From positions 930,001-994,000 of the forward strand of contig NC_013720.1 of assembly GCF_000025185.1 (NCBI RefSeq): 64,000 nucleotides of DNA, written 5' to 3'. The translations under genes and the position numbers were made by a program. Positions 34,466-44,051 of the stretch are shown one piece after another. A model generated the notes under the pieces. It saw only the letters and a program-made list of their open reading frames with translations. It had not been told where the DNA came from and did no database searches. Every line of letters begins with the position of its first letter. The stretch's first letter is position 1. Source of the DNA: Pirellula staleyi DSM 6068 (GTDB lineage Bacteria; Planctomycetota; Planctomycetia; Pirellulales; Pirellulaceae).

Positions 34466-35722
34466 ATGGATCACGGACGACCAACTTCACGCCCAGGTGG
34501 CACTCCCTTCTTGGCTAAGGTTTTGGCCAGCTGTTTGATGGGAGGTCTGACGCTCGGCACGGTTTCGCTGGCGTCGGCGCAAAAACCGGCGGGACCCAAG
34601 CCGGCCACAGCCGACAGCGCGCTCAGTCCAGCGCAGCGCCTCCGGGCAGCCTATGCACTTTCGAGTAGCGCGAAAACCTACGACGACTTTGCGCAAATCA
34701 TCGAACATTGCGAGCGAGCGCTCGGCACTGCGACGGGCGACACCGAAAAGTATGCCAAACAGCTCGTCAGCTGGGCCTACAACAAACGCGGCGAGCTCTA
34801 TGCCCAAGAGGCAGAGACGCTGGTAGCCGATGGTGAAGAGCGGAAAGCTAACGAACTGGATAACCTGGCGCTCGACGATTTCGAGACCGCGATTGCTCAC
34901 GATCCGGAGCGCTTTCAAGCGATTCACAATCGAGCGGTGAGCTATGTGCTGTTTGGCAAACTCGACCAAGCGCTAACCGATCTCGACCAGGTGATCAAGC
35001 TCGCGCCGAAGCATCCCTCGGCCCATTTCAATCGGGCAGAAGTGCAAAGAAAGCTCGGCAAACTCGAAGCAGCGCTGGCCGACTACACCGTGGCCATCGA
35101 CACGAAAACCGGCGATGTCGAAGCGCTAGCTCGTCGCGGCGAAGTGCAGATGCTGCTCGACCGCTATCGCGAAGCGCTCGGAGATTTCAATCAAGCGCTC
35201 CGCTTTGCGCCGCAGCATCAGCGAACACTCACACTGCGAGGCGAGCTCCACACCAGACTCGGAAATTGGGAGCAAGCATCGCTCGATTACGCGGCAGCGG
35301 TGAAGCTTTTGCCGGGCGACACCCGTGCGCTGCGCGGCGCGGCCTGGCTCTTGGCGACCTGCCCTGCCGATACGATCCGAAGCAGCGAACTGGCCCTCGC
35401 ATCGGCCAAGAAGGCAGCCGATCTCGAATCTGCGGTTGGAAAACCGAGCGTTGCCACGCTCGACACTTTAGCGGCCGCGCTCGCCGCTACCGGCGACTTC
35501 GAAGCCGCCGTGGCTGCTCAGCAAGATGCGATCACCGCCGCCACCGGGGCCGATATCGCGGTGCTCAAGCAGCGTTTATCCCTCTACAAAGAGGGCCAGC
35601 CCTATCGCATGCCGACACCCGCAGTGAGCAGCGAAGAAAGTGGCAGCGACGTCCCTGTCACCACGCCCCCTAAGCCGCAACCCGATCTCACAACCGATGC
35701 CGCCGACGGCTTACAGCGCTAA
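34466..35722 (+). CDS. Exported TPR-repeat protein
   Basis: 418 aa. A signal peptide (LAKVLASCLMGGLTLGTVSLASAQ) leads to a linker and then about five to six tetratricopeptide repeats from ~residue 130 to 340, for example AIHNRAVSYVLFGKLDQALT, AHFNRAEVQRKLGKLEAALA, ALARRGEVQMLLDRYREAL and TLTLRGELHTRLGNWEQAS. TPRs mediate protein-protein contacts. A proline-rich C-terminal tail ends the protein. The ATG at 34466 has AGAGGAAGA just upstream; the ORF extends further 5' but lacks a signal-peptide arrangement there. The 366-bp gap before it holds only the fumC terminator. Confidence 0.85.
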   Translation: MDHGRPTSRPGGTPFLAKVLASCLMGGLTLGTVSLASAQKPAGPKPATADSALSPAQRLRAAYALSSSAKTYDDFAQIIEHCERALGTATGDTEKYAKQLVSWAYNKRGELYAQEAETLVADGEERKANELDNLALDDFETAIAHDPERFQAIHNRAVSYVLFGKLDQALTDLDQVIKLAPKHPSAHFNRAEVQRKLGKLEAALADYTVAIDTKTGDVEALARRGEVQMLLDRYREALGDFNQALRFAPQHQRTLTLRGELHTRLGNWEQASLDYAAAVKLLPGDTRALRGAAWLLATCPADTIRSSELALASAKKAADLESAVGKPSVATLDTLAAALAATGDFEAAVAAQQDAITAATGADIAVLKQRLSLYKEGQPYRMPTPAVSSEESGSDVPVTTPPKPQPDLTTDAADGLQR

Positions 35723-35806
35723 GCGACGAGCAGCAAGACTCGTACTTTGTCTAGCGATTAATGTCAGGCTGCAGTCAGCAGGCAACCATGAACAGGTTGA
35801 AGTTCA

Positions 35807-35985
35807 GTGTGCCACTGGGCTCTGACCAGTGAGAACTGCAAATGGGCTCTATTTCAGGCAGATTTCGCCCAAAACATCGGTTCGAGCTTCTGCACTGGCG
35901 AGACGCCAGTGTGAGTCGCAGCTAAGGATGACATTAACCGATAGACGAAGTACTAGTACATCTTGTCCGGTGGAACCGGACCTAC
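35807..35985. repeat. Intergenic repeat unit copy B plus a triloop hairpin
   Basis: 35807-35911 is the second copy of the 30273 unit (central ATTTCGCCCAAAACATCGGT TC, terminal CACTGGC-GAGAC-GCCAGTG). GACATTAACCGATAGACGAA and then the hairpin GTCCGGT-GGA-ACCGGAC (35965-35981) followed by CTAC complete the block, as at 7407-7434. It fills the gap between the TPR and P450 genes. Confidence 0.75.
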
Positions 35986-35999
35986 TTCCAGAGGAAGCA

Positions 36000-37442
36000 C
36001 TACTTGGGCGTGGGGCGGAGCGAAGTTCCGGTGACCGACGCCGCTGGCACCACGGGTGACTTGGTGCCGTAGGTTTGCCAGCGCTTGCTGCTGCGAAGGG
36101 TCAGCTGCATTTCCATCGCGCGGGCTGGTCGCAAAGTCACAGCCGTATTCATCGGCACCGGTGTACGGTCGATGAGCGAGAGCTCGAACTTTCGCAAAAC
36201 TGTGGCGAGCAGCAGCGTCGCTTCGACCATGGCAAACTCGCGACCAATACAGCCGCGCGGCCCACCGCCGAAGGGGAAATAGGCATATTTCGGCAGTTCG
36301 GCGATCATTCCCGGGGTCCAGCGATCGGGATGGAAGCGGAGCGGATCGTCGTACCACCGCTCGTCGCGATGCACCACCCACTGACTCATCAGCACGTTGG
36401 TGCGGCGCGGAATGAAGTGCTCGCCGATTTGGCAATCGACTTCGCTGCGACGCCCCACGATGTAGGCTGGTGGATAGAGCCGCATCCCCTCGCGTACCAC
36501 GCGCTCGCAAAGCTGCAGCTTCGGCAGGTCGAGCATCGTGGGAGTATTTTTTCCAACTACCTGCGTCACTTCGTCGGCTATCTTCGACTGCCAAACCGGG
36601 TTCTCGGCCAGCAGCTGAAAGGTCCACGACAGCGCGTTGGCGGTGGTCTCGTGTCCCGCCAAGAACATCGTCACCACTTCATCGCGGAGCTGACGATCGC
36701 TCATCCCTTGGCCATTTTCTTCGTCGCGCGCATCGATCAGCAGCGAGAGAAAATCTTCTCCGCGCGCGGCACCAGCGCGGCGCTCGTCGATCATCCGAAA
36801 AATCGCCGCGTCGAGTTTTCCGATCGCGCGCCACAGCCGATAGTTTCCCGGCGTCGGCACCCAGTGCGGGATCGGTATCGGAAACGCAAAGCGGCGTCGA
36901 AAATCGCGCGTGATATCGTCGAGGCAGGTCGAAATTTCGTCGAACCGCTCCCCCACTTCCACGTCGAGCAACGTTTTCCCCGCGATCGCCATCGTCAGCT
37001 GCATCATCGCTCGGTGAATGTCGACCGGCTGACCATCTTGCCAGCTCGAGAGCATCCGGTCGGCCAGATCGCTCATCGACGTGGTATAGCCTGCGATTTG
37101 CGAGCGGCTGAATGCCGGCTGAATCAAGCGCCGCTGCCGAAGCCACGATTCCCCTTCGTTCAGCAGCAGTCCGCGGCCGAGGAGAGGTCGCATGAAAAAC
37201 TGGAGCGCAAAGTTCTTTTGAAAACGTTTGTTCTCGGTCACCAGCACGCGCTCGATATCGTCGGGATGCGACAGGAGCATGCTCCGCCTTCGTCCGACCC
37301 GAAAATAGGCTGCGTCGCCGAACTCGTTCTTGCACGACGTAAAGAAGCCGAGCATGTCGCGCCGCAAATCGGGCAAGCAGCCCCACAGCCAATGGCCGCG
37401 CGGACCAGGAAGCGATCGCGATGATGGCTTCGGTGAATTCAT
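36000..37442 (-). CDS. Cytochrome P450
   Basis: 480 aa, a soluble bacterial-type P450 that would oxygenate a lipophilic substrate using electrons from a separate redox partner. Motifs: I-helix AGHETT (262-267, oxygen activation), ExxR as EGMR (318-321), and the haem-ligand loop FPFGGGPRGCIG (389-400, Cys398). The N-terminus SLPGPRGHWLWGCLPDLRRDM is of the fatty-acid/alkane hydroxylase type. No ferredoxin or reductase gene is adjacent. It is 193 bp downstream of the HI0933-family gene on the same strand. The substrate and CYP family are not determinable here. Confidence 0.94.
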   Translation of the reverse strand: MNSPKPSSRSLPGPRGHWLWGCLPDLRRDMLGFFTSCKNEFGDAAYFRVGRRRSMLLSHPDDIERVLVTENKRFQKNFALQFFMRPLLGRGLLLNEGESWLRQRRLIQPAFSRSQIAGYTTSMSDLADRMLSSWQDGQPVDIHRAMMQLTMAIAGKTLLDVEVGERFDEISTCLDDITRDFRRRFAFPIPIPHWVPTPGNYRLWRAIGKLDAAIFRMIDERRAGAARGEDFLSLLIDARDEENGQGMSDRQLRDEVVTMFLAGHETTANALSWTFQLLAENPVWQSKIADEVTQVVGKNTPTMLDLPKLQLCERVVREGMRLYPPAYIVGRRSEVDCQIGEHFIPRRTNVLMSQWVVHRDERWYDDPLRFHPDRWTPGMIAELPKYAYFPFGGGPRGCIGREFAMVEATLLLATVLRKFELSLIDRTPVPMNTAVTLRPARAMEMQLTLRSSKRWQTYGTKSPVVPAASVTGTSLRPTPK

Positions 37443-37635
37443 GACGAGTGCGTGCGTTCCTCAAAAAACAGTGCGGTGGTGCATCTCACAGTCTGGCCGA
37501 ATTCTACGCACTCGCCGCGCGCCAAGCGAGCCTTCTCGGATGAAAGTCACCCTTCAATCATCGCTAGCGAGCTTTAGACTGCATGCATCGCTCGCATTCG
37601 CACACGCTCAGACTTGGCCCGTCGAGAGCCTTGCT

Positions 37636-38928
37636 CTACACACTCATTCCGGCGAGTTTCGCGGTGCTGAACGCCGCTTGAAAGTTGTAGCCCCCGATCG
37701 GGCCATCGAGGTCGAGCACTTCTCCGGCGAAGAAGAGCCCGGGTCGGAGCTTGCTCTCCATCGTGTGACTATCCACCTCTTTGAGCGAGACACCTCCAGC
37801 GGTCACTTCCGCTTTCGGAAAGCCGCGCGTCCCTTCCACCCGAATCGTCTGCCCCTTCATTGCCAGCGCTAGTTGGCTGCGCGAGCTCTTGGAGAGTTCT
37901 GCCGCGCGTGATTCGAGCGCTAAGCCCAAGAGATCGAGCATCGACTCCGCCAGCCGCCGAGGAACAAATCGGGACGCTACGGCGACGAGCTGTTTTTTGC
38001 CGCCGGTTGTGCATTCCACCTTCAGCTGCTCCTCGAGCGCTTCGAGTTTAATGTCGGGTAGAAAGTCGCAGACCAGTTTGAGCTGCGCGGGCTTTTCTTC
38101 CCCCGAGATTGCGCGGCTGACATCGAGCGCTGCTGGTCCCGAGAGACCGAAGTGGGTGAACAGCAGCGACGAACGTCGCTCGGCCAGGAAGGCTTTCGCT
38201 TTCCCTTTCTTCGGCTTTCCTTCGGTCGGCGGCGTCCCTGCAGCAGGCGGCTCCGTAGCAGCAGGCACAACGCGCAGCAGCATGTCGGGAATCGTGAGTC
38301 CGGTGAGCGTTTTCACCCACATGTCGGGGGTCGTGATCGGGACCAAAGCAGGACGTGGACGTACGATCGTATGTCCAAACTGTTCGGCCCACGCATAGCC
38401 ATCGCCGGTTGTGCCGCAGCCGGGATACGACATGCCGCCGGTCGTAATCAGCAGTTTTTCGGCCGGAATCACGCGATTGGGGGTGGTGATGAGAAACTGC
38501 TCGCCATCGTGAGCAATGGCCGAGGTGGGCTCTTCGAGCGCGAGCACTGCGCCGGAGCGCTCGAGCCGTCGCATCAGCACGGCGAGCACGTCGGTCGCTT
38601 TATCACTCGCCGGAAAAATCTTTCCCGTATCCTCGACCTTCGTCGCCATCCCTTCGTCTTCAAACAGACGGACGAGCTGCGGTGGATCGAGCTGCGCGAG
38701 GGCCGAATGCAAAAAGTTCCCTTGATCGCCATACGCGCGCACGATCCCCCACTTGTCGGTCGCATGTGTGAGGTTGCAGCGAGTTCCCCCCGACATCAAG
38801 ATCTTGACGCCCGGGCGACGATTCTTCTCGAGCAGCAGCACGCGCAAACCGCGCGCGGCGGCTGTTTCCGCGGCCATCAGCCCGGCGGCCCCTGCCCCAA
38901 TCACCACCAGTTGCCACACGTCGCTCAT
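37636..38928 (-). CDS. NAD(P)/FAD-dependent oxidoreductase, HI0933 (YhiN) family
   Basis: 430 aa. The N-terminal FAD-binding motif QLVVIGAGAAGLMAAETAAA is followed by the family-specific RPGVKILMSGGTRCNLTHA and later TTGGMSYPGCGTTGDGYAWA, and a C-terminal FAGEVLDLDGPIGGYNFQAA. HI0933-family flavoproteins are widespread and mostly uncharacterised. A hydrophilic insertion (EPPAAGTPPTEGKPKKGKAK) around residues 225-245 is unusual. It lies 53 bp downstream of the amidohydrolase gene and is likely co-transcribed with it. Confidence 0.92.
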   Translation of the reverse strand: MSDVWQLVVIGAGAAGLMAAETAAARGLRVLLLEKNRRPGVKILMSGGTRCNLTHATDKWGIVRAYGDQGNFLHSALAQLDPPQLVRLFEDEGMATKVEDTGKIFPASDKATDVLAVLMRRLERSGAVLALEEPTSAIAHDGEQFLITTPNRVIPAEKLLITTGGMSYPGCGTTGDGYAWAEQFGHTIVRPRPALVPITTPDMWVKTLTGLTIPDMLLRVVPAATEPPAAGTPPTEGKPKKGKAKAFLAERRSSLLFTHFGLSGPAALDVSRAISGEEKPAQLKLVCDFLPDIKLEALEEQLKVECTTGGKKQLVAVASRFVPRRLAESMLDLLGLALESRAAELSKSSRSQLALAMKGQTIRVEGTRGFPKAEVTAGGVSLKEVDSHTMESKLRPGLFFAGEVLDLDGPIGGYNFQAAFSTAKLAGMSV

Positions 38929-38981
38929 CAGCAGCTGCTTACTCTTGTACTAGTTTTTCTCGATCTCGCGGGGCCGATCGA

Positions 38982-40754
38982 TCAGCGCGGCGCTTCGTAC
39001 ACCAGTCGCCCGCCGAGATAAGTGGCGAGCACTTTCGTGCCACGAATCTCGGCCACATCGCACGTCAGCAGATCCCGATCGAGGATCACCAAATCGGCCT
39101 GTTTTCCAGGCTCAATCGTACCGGCAAACGTCTCCATGCGAAGGACCCGTGCATTGAGCGCCGTATAGAACCGGAGCGCTTGCGCGCGCGTTAAGCACTC
39201 CTCGGCATGCAATTTTTGATCGAACCAACGCGCCTCACGTGTGATCGTAGTGCTGATCCCGAGCCACGGATCGTAGGGGTTGATGCTCAGCAGCGGATCG
39301 AGCTTTTGCATGTGATCGCTGCCACCACCGACCGTGACGCCGCGCTCGATGAGTGTCTTCAGAGGCTGAAAATAGCGCAGCCGCTTCTCCCCAAACTGAC
39401 CATGCAACGTGCGCGCGTCGAGATAGAGCCAGGCGGGCTGAATGTCGGCCACCACCCCCAGCTCGTGCATCCGCTCGATGGCGTCGGTTGTCAGAAAATT
39501 GCAGTGGGTGATGCAAGGCCGAGTGGCCGCGATCGGTGTTTCGGCATTCACCCGAGCATACGCTTCCAGCAGCGCTGTCACCGCACCATCTCCCACACTA
39601 TGCGCGGTGAACTGCAAACCGGCGGCTGCTGTTTGACGGACCATCGCCACCAGTTTTTCATCGTCGATCATCCGGACCCCGCGATACTCGGGATCGCTGA
39701 TCGAGTAGACCTCGCTTACTCCCCACGGCTCGCGCATGTAGGCACTGCCGGTGAGCATCCCTCCATCGAGAAACGATTTTACGCCGATGATTTGCAGCTG
39801 CTCGTCGGGCTGTGTGAGTGGATGCGCAATGATTTGCCGCAGCCGCTCTTCAATCGCTTCGATCTTCGCCGAGCCATCGAGCGCGTGCGACAAACGCAAA
39901 CGCACACTCAGTCGCTGCTCGCTTTTGAGCTTGGAATAACGGGAAATATCGTCCCCCGAGGCGTTTTTATCTGCCACCGTGGTGATCCCCACGCGATTAT
40001 AGGCCGCGAAGAGTTGCTCGAGCCGCGCGAGTCGATCGTCCTCGGTCGCAGTCTTTCCCGATGACTTCGTTTTCACGAGCCGCGTGCAGTTGCGCAGCAA
40101 TCCGGTCAGCTCTCCTGTCGCACGATCCTTCTCGATAAATCCCGTTCCAGTCACCACCGTATCGCGCGTGATCTCGCTGAGCTTGAGGGCCAGCGAATTG
40201 CACATCGCATCGGGTCCGGTCGAGAAGAGGACCGGATGTTTAGGGGCGACTTCGTCGAGTTCGCGGCGCGTCGGATAGCGGGGCTCTTTCAGCCGCGTGA
40301 TGAAAACTTGCCGCACCACAATCCACTCCCCTTCGGGAAGCACCATAGCGCGCGACTTGATATACGCGAGGACATCCGCGATCGATTGCATGTCGGGGAC
40401 CGGATGATCGAACTCGTGCATACTCGCGCTCGAGGGATGAACGTGCGAATCGATCAGCCCAGGAATCACCACCTTGCCACCGAGATCGATCACCTTCGTT
40501 TCATCACGCACCAGCGACAGAATCTCTTCACTCGTACCGACGCGCAAGATCTTGCCATCGCGCACCGCCAGCGCTTCGGCCACACGAAACTGGTCGTCGA
40601 CCGTCACAATCTTGCCACCCACGAGCACCAGCTGCGGGGAGATCGGCGCGACACCGTCGTCCGCCAAGGTGGTCGTCGCAGCAGCCGATAGTAGCGCGGC
40701 CAGCGCGAAACAGAGGCCCCAGAGATGCGGACAAAGAAGCGTGCTGGTTGACAT
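38982..40754 (-). CDS. Exported metal-dependent amidohydrolase (YtcJ-like)
   Basis: 590 aa. A signal peptide (LWGLCFALAALLSAAATTTLA) precedes the beta-sandwich subdomain (LVLVGGKIVTVDDQFRVAEA) and a TIM-barrel with IPGLIDSHVHPSS, the HxH metal site. Further marks are LGIGTTVADK-like VGITTVADKNA and HSVGDGAVTALLEAY, and the closing AGTIEPGKQADLVILDRD. These are typical of the YtcJ/N-acyl amidohydrolase branch of the metallo-dependent hydrolases; the substrate is unknown. ATG 40754 is chosen because the signal peptide starts there; the ORF runs upstream past the divergent DUF1501 start and is not a gene there. Confidence 0.9.
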   Translation of the reverse strand: MSTSTLLCPHLWGLCFALAALLSAAATTTLADDGVAPISPQLVLVGGKIVTVDDQFRVAEALAVRDGKILRVGTSEEILSLVRDETKVIDLGGKVVIPGLIDSHVHPSSASMHEFDHPVPDMQSIADVLAYIKSRAMVLPEGEWIVVRQVFITRLKEPRYPTRRELDEVAPKHPVLFSTGPDAMCNSLALKLSEITRDTVVTGTGFIEKDRATGELTGLLRNCTRLVKTKSSGKTATEDDRLARLEQLFAAYNRVGITTVADKNASGDDISRYSKLKSEQRLSVRLRLSHALDGSAKIEAIEERLRQIIAHPLTQPDEQLQIIGVKSFLDGGMLTGSAYMREPWGVSEVYSISDPEYRGVRMIDDEKLVAMVRQTAAAGLQFTAHSVGDGAVTALLEAYARVNAETPIAATRPCITHCNFLTTDAIERMHELGVVADIQPAWLYLDARTLHGQFGEKRLRYFQPLKTLIERGVTVGGGSDHMQKLDPLLSINPYDPWLGISTTITREARWFDQKLHAEECLTRAQALRFYTALNARVLRMETFAGTIEPGKQADLVILDRDLLTCDVAEIRGTKVLATYLGGRLVYEAPR

Positions 40755-41022
40755 CGCGGGCTCCACAGGGCGAGATAGGCTCGGGCGAGGAACGAATCGT
40801 ACCCGACGACCGATAGCGCCTTCAAAGCGATTTTTCAGCGATTTTCCACCAAAATCCGCTCCTACAGGCAGCACAAATGGCACAAACGGCGACCAAACGT
40901 CGCCACAAATTTCGCTGGAAGTGTACAGCCACGTATACTGAAAGTGGGTCACGCAATCCAACGCGCATGACACCCATTGACCGACTTCCAACTGTGCCAC
41001 GACTGGCCACAAGATAACTCCG

Positions 41023-42474
41023 ATGCACCGGCGAGCTGAAATCTCGAGCAACGATCTGCGACGCCTTACGCGGCGCGCTTGGCTCGCGACGATGAGTGGC
41101 TCGCTCGCCTCGATCTGCGCGGGAAGCTTGCTTGCCGAGGAGCAGGCACCAACAGAGCGTGCTGCTGGGTCACTTTCGGCGCTGCATCATCCGGCGAAAG
41201 CCAAACGGGTCATCTTCCTTTGCCAAAGTGGCGCGCCGTCGCAAATCGATCTGTTCGATCCCAAACCGACACTCCTCGAGCGCGCAGGGGAAGAGCTTCC
41301 AGCAAGTGTCCGCAAGGGACAGCGCTTAACGACGATGACAAGCAAGCAGACATCGCTGCCGCTGATCGGGTCGTCGTTCACCTTCGAGAAGCATGGCGAA
41401 TGCGGACGAAGTTTAAGCGAGCTGTTGCCCTACACATCAAAAATTGTCGACAAGCTTTGCTTCATCGACTCGATGCACACCGACGCCATCAATCACGATC
41501 CCGCCATCACGCTGCTGCAAACCGGACATCAACAGCCGGGTCGACCGAGCCTCGGTAGCTGGGTCAGCTATGGACTCGGAACGCTGCGCGCCGAACTACC
41601 ATCGTTCGTCGTGATGCTCAGCGGAGGTAAACCTGGCGATCAGCCGCTGTATGGCCGTTTGTGGTCGAGCGCATTTTTGCCCGGCAAGCATCAAGGGGTA
41701 CAGCTGCGCGGCGGACGCGAGCCGGTTCTCTACCTCTCGAATCCACCCGGTATCGATCGCGCTGCGCGACGCGCGATGGTCGACACGATGGCGGCGCTCG
41801 ATCGCCTCGGAAGTCCACGGCTCGACCCCGATATCGAGTCGCGCATCGATCAGTATGAGCTGGCGCTCGGCATGCAGGACGCGATTCCGAAAGTGGCTGA
41901 TTTCTCGGGAGAAACGCAAGAAACGCTCGACCTCTATGGCCCCGATGTGAAGACTCCTGGCACCTTTGCTGCCAACTGTTTGCTCGCTCGTCGGCTGGTG
42001 GAAAATGGCGTTCGATTCGTGCAGCTCTATCATCGCGACTGGGATCATCACACGAAGATCGACTCGCGTATTCAAGAAACGTCGCTCCAGACCGATCAAC
42101 CTTCAGCGGCTCTCGTCGCGGATCTCGCGCGGCGCGGGCTCCTCGAAGATACGCTCGTGATTTGGGGTGGCGAATTCGGTCGGACTTCCTACTCGCAAAA
42201 CGATCCCGAAGGGGGCTCGTTCGGTCGCGATCATCATCCCCGCTGCTTCTCCATTTGGATGGCTGGTGGGGGTGTACGCCCCGGATATACGCTGGGCAAG
42301 ACCGACGAGTTCTCGTACAACATCATCGACTCGCCTGTTCACGTGCACGACTTGCAAGCAACGATCCTGCACTTGCTCGGGATCGATCACTTGCAGCTCA
42401 CCTATCGCACCCAAGGACGCGACTTCCGACTGACCGATGTCGCCGGAGAAGTGGTGACGAAAGTCTTGGGCTAA
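41023..42474 (+). CDS. Tat-exported DUF1501 protein
   Basis: 483 aa. A twin-arginine signal (LTRRAWLATMSGSLASICAG) opens the protein, followed by the DUF1501 pattern: KAKRVIFLCQSGAPSQIDLF, FDPKPTLLERAGEELPASV, NHDPAITLLQTGHQQPGRPS, LVIWGGEFGRTSY and GRDHHPRCFSIWMAGGGV. The last elements recall alkaline-phosphatase-superfamily metal sites; function is unproven. In planctomycetes this family is usually next to a DUF1549/DUF1553 partner, which is absent here. It diverges from the amidohydrolase. Confidence 0.9.
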   Translation: MHRRAEISSNDLRRLTRRAWLATMSGSLASICAGSLLAEEQAPTERAAGSLSALHHPAKAKRVIFLCQSGAPSQIDLFDPKPTLLERAGEELPASVRKGQRLTTMTSKQTSLPLIGSSFTFEKHGECGRSLSELLPYTSKIVDKLCFIDSMHTDAINHDPAITLLQTGHQQPGRPSLGSWVSYGLGTLRAELPSFVVMLSGGKPGDQPLYGRLWSSAFLPGKHQGVQLRGGREPVLYLSNPPGIDRAARRAMVDTMAALDRLGSPRLDPDIESRIDQYELALGMQDAIPKVADFSGETQETLDLYGPDVKTPGTFAANCLLARRLVENGVRFVQLYHRDWDHHTKIDSRIQETSLQTDQPSAALVADLARRGLLEDTLVIWGGEFGRTSYSQNDPEGGSFGRDHHPRCFSIWMAGGGVRPGYTLGKTDEFSYNIIDSPVHVHDLQATILHLLGIDHLQLTYRTQGRDFRLTDVAGEVVTKVLG

Positions 42475-42605
42475 TCGAGAATTTGAGAAGCTCGTGATTC
42501 GGTGTGGATGTCGATTCGTTGGTGATGATTGCTGGACGGAGCGTGGCTCGTCGATCTTCAGCCGCTCTGCTCCTGCAGTCTCTTGAAACATGATCGGACA
42601 GGCTC

Positions 42606-44000
42606 GTGACTCTCTCCTCTCCCGCGAAACGATCCCCTGCGCAACTAGCTGCGGATGTGCGCGCGATCTGGCAGGCAGGTGTCGAGGGGGTCCGGAGCGA
42701 TCGCCTGGTGCGCGAGAACATCGTGGTCGATGGAGACTACTTGCTCATCGGCGACGAGGAGCTCGATCTCGCAGTGATTCGTCACATCAAAGTGGTCGGC
42801 GCGGGAAAAGCAGGCGCGGGAATGGCGCGTGGTTTCGAACAAGCGCTCGGACCCAAATTGCTACGCGAAAAACAGGTGGGTGGCTGGCTCAACGTGCCGG
42901 CCGATTGCGTCGAACCACTCGAGACAATCACGCTGCATGCCGGTCGACCTGCCGGCAAAAACGAGCCGACTCCCGAAGGTGTTTTTGGAAGTCAGTCGAT
43001 CCTCGAAATCGCTGGAAAATGCGGGGAAAACGATCTTTTACTGGTCCTCATCTCGGGAGGCGGATCGGCCCTGCTCCCAGCGCCGGTCGATGCCATTTCG
43101 CTTGCCGATAAACTGGCGCTCACCAAGCATTTATCGGCCAGTGGCGCGAACATCAAACAGCTGAACATCGTGCGCTCGCAGCTGAGCGAAATCAAATCAG
43201 GAGGTCTTGTGCGGCACTCGCGCGCAGGGCGAATCATCTCGCTCATCATCAGCGATGTGATGGGAGACCCAATCGACTTGATCTCTTCAGGACCGACCTG
43301 CATGGGGAGTGCGACGCCTCGCGACGCGCTCGCGATTCTCGAAACATTTCACGCGCTCGAAATCGCGCCGCAAGCCACGCACTACTTGCGCGAGAAGCAG
43401 CTGAAGGTGAGCGGTGCGACGCAGCATCGCGAAGATGACCGCGTGACGAATCTCGTGATCGGCAACTTGGCCGTCGCGGTCGACTCGGCCGGTGTCGAAG
43501 CCGAGAAACGTGGCTACTCGCATACGATGCACGTCGCGCGCGAGCTAGAAGGTGCTGCGGAAGAGGTGGGTCGCTATCACGCGGCACAAGCGCGCTACAT
43601 GTGTGATACGCCGGGAAGCGATTGCCTGATCACCGGAGGAGAGCCGACTGTTTCACTTCCGCCGGAAGGAGCGCGCGGCATCGGAGGACGAAATCAGCAG
43701 TTGATACTCGCCGCTGCAGCCGATCTCGATCTGTCGTACGCAGCGCGCGTGGCGATGATCTCGGGTGGGACCGATGGTGAAGATGGACCGACGAATGCAG
43801 CGGGTGGTGTGCTCGATGAAACGTCCCTCACCAAGCTGCTGGCCGATCGTGCGGCGATCGATCGCGCGCTTGCGCGGTGCGATGCCTATCCGCTACTCAC
43901 AGCGTCGCAAGGACTCGTCATCACTGGCCCCACGCACACCAATGTTTGCGACTTGCGAGTGGTGGTGGTCGATCGTATTCAGCCTCAGCCGCACAAGTAG
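42606..44000 (+). CDS. Glycerate kinase (DUF4147/MOFRL type)
   Basis: 464 aa. The DUF4147 N-terminal domain has RHIKVVGAGKAGAGMARGFE and LLLVLISGGGSALLPAPVDA, and the C-terminal MOFRL domain has GGRNQQLILAAA, AMISGGTDGEDGPTNAAGGV and LITGPTHTNVCDLRVVVV. Such enzymes phosphorylate D-glycerate, usually at carbon 2. The only in-frame upstream-limited start is GTG 42606, with GGACAGG just before it and a stop five codons further back. It converges with the MFS/aldolase pair; an aldolase of that kind can supply glycerate precursors, so the three probably serve one pathway. Confidence 0.9.
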   Translation: MTLSSPAKRSPAQLAADVRAIWQAGVEGVRSDRLVRENIVVDGDYLLIGDEELDLAVIRHIKVVGAGKAGAGMARGFEQALGPKLLREKQVGGWLNVPADCVEPLETITLHAGRPAGKNEPTPEGVFGSQSILEIAGKCGENDLLLVLISGGGSALLPAPVDAISLADKLALTKHLSASGANIKQLNIVRSQLSEIKSGGLVRHSRAGRIISLIISDVMGDPIDLISSGPTCMGSATPRDALAILETFHALEIAPQATHYLREKQLKVSGATQHREDDRVTNLVIGNLAVAVDSAGVEAEKRGYSHTMHVARELEGAAEEVGRYHAAQARYMCDTPGSDCLITGGEPTVSLPPEGARGIGGRNQQLILAAAADLDLSYAARVAMISGGTDGEDGPTNAAGGVLDETSLTKLLADRAAIDRALARCDAYPLLTASQGLVITGPTHTNVCDLRVVVVDRIQPQPHK

Positions 44001-44051
44001 TTCTGAGCTTATTTCGCAAGAAATACGTCGTTTTTCGCGTGCAAATTGCCA

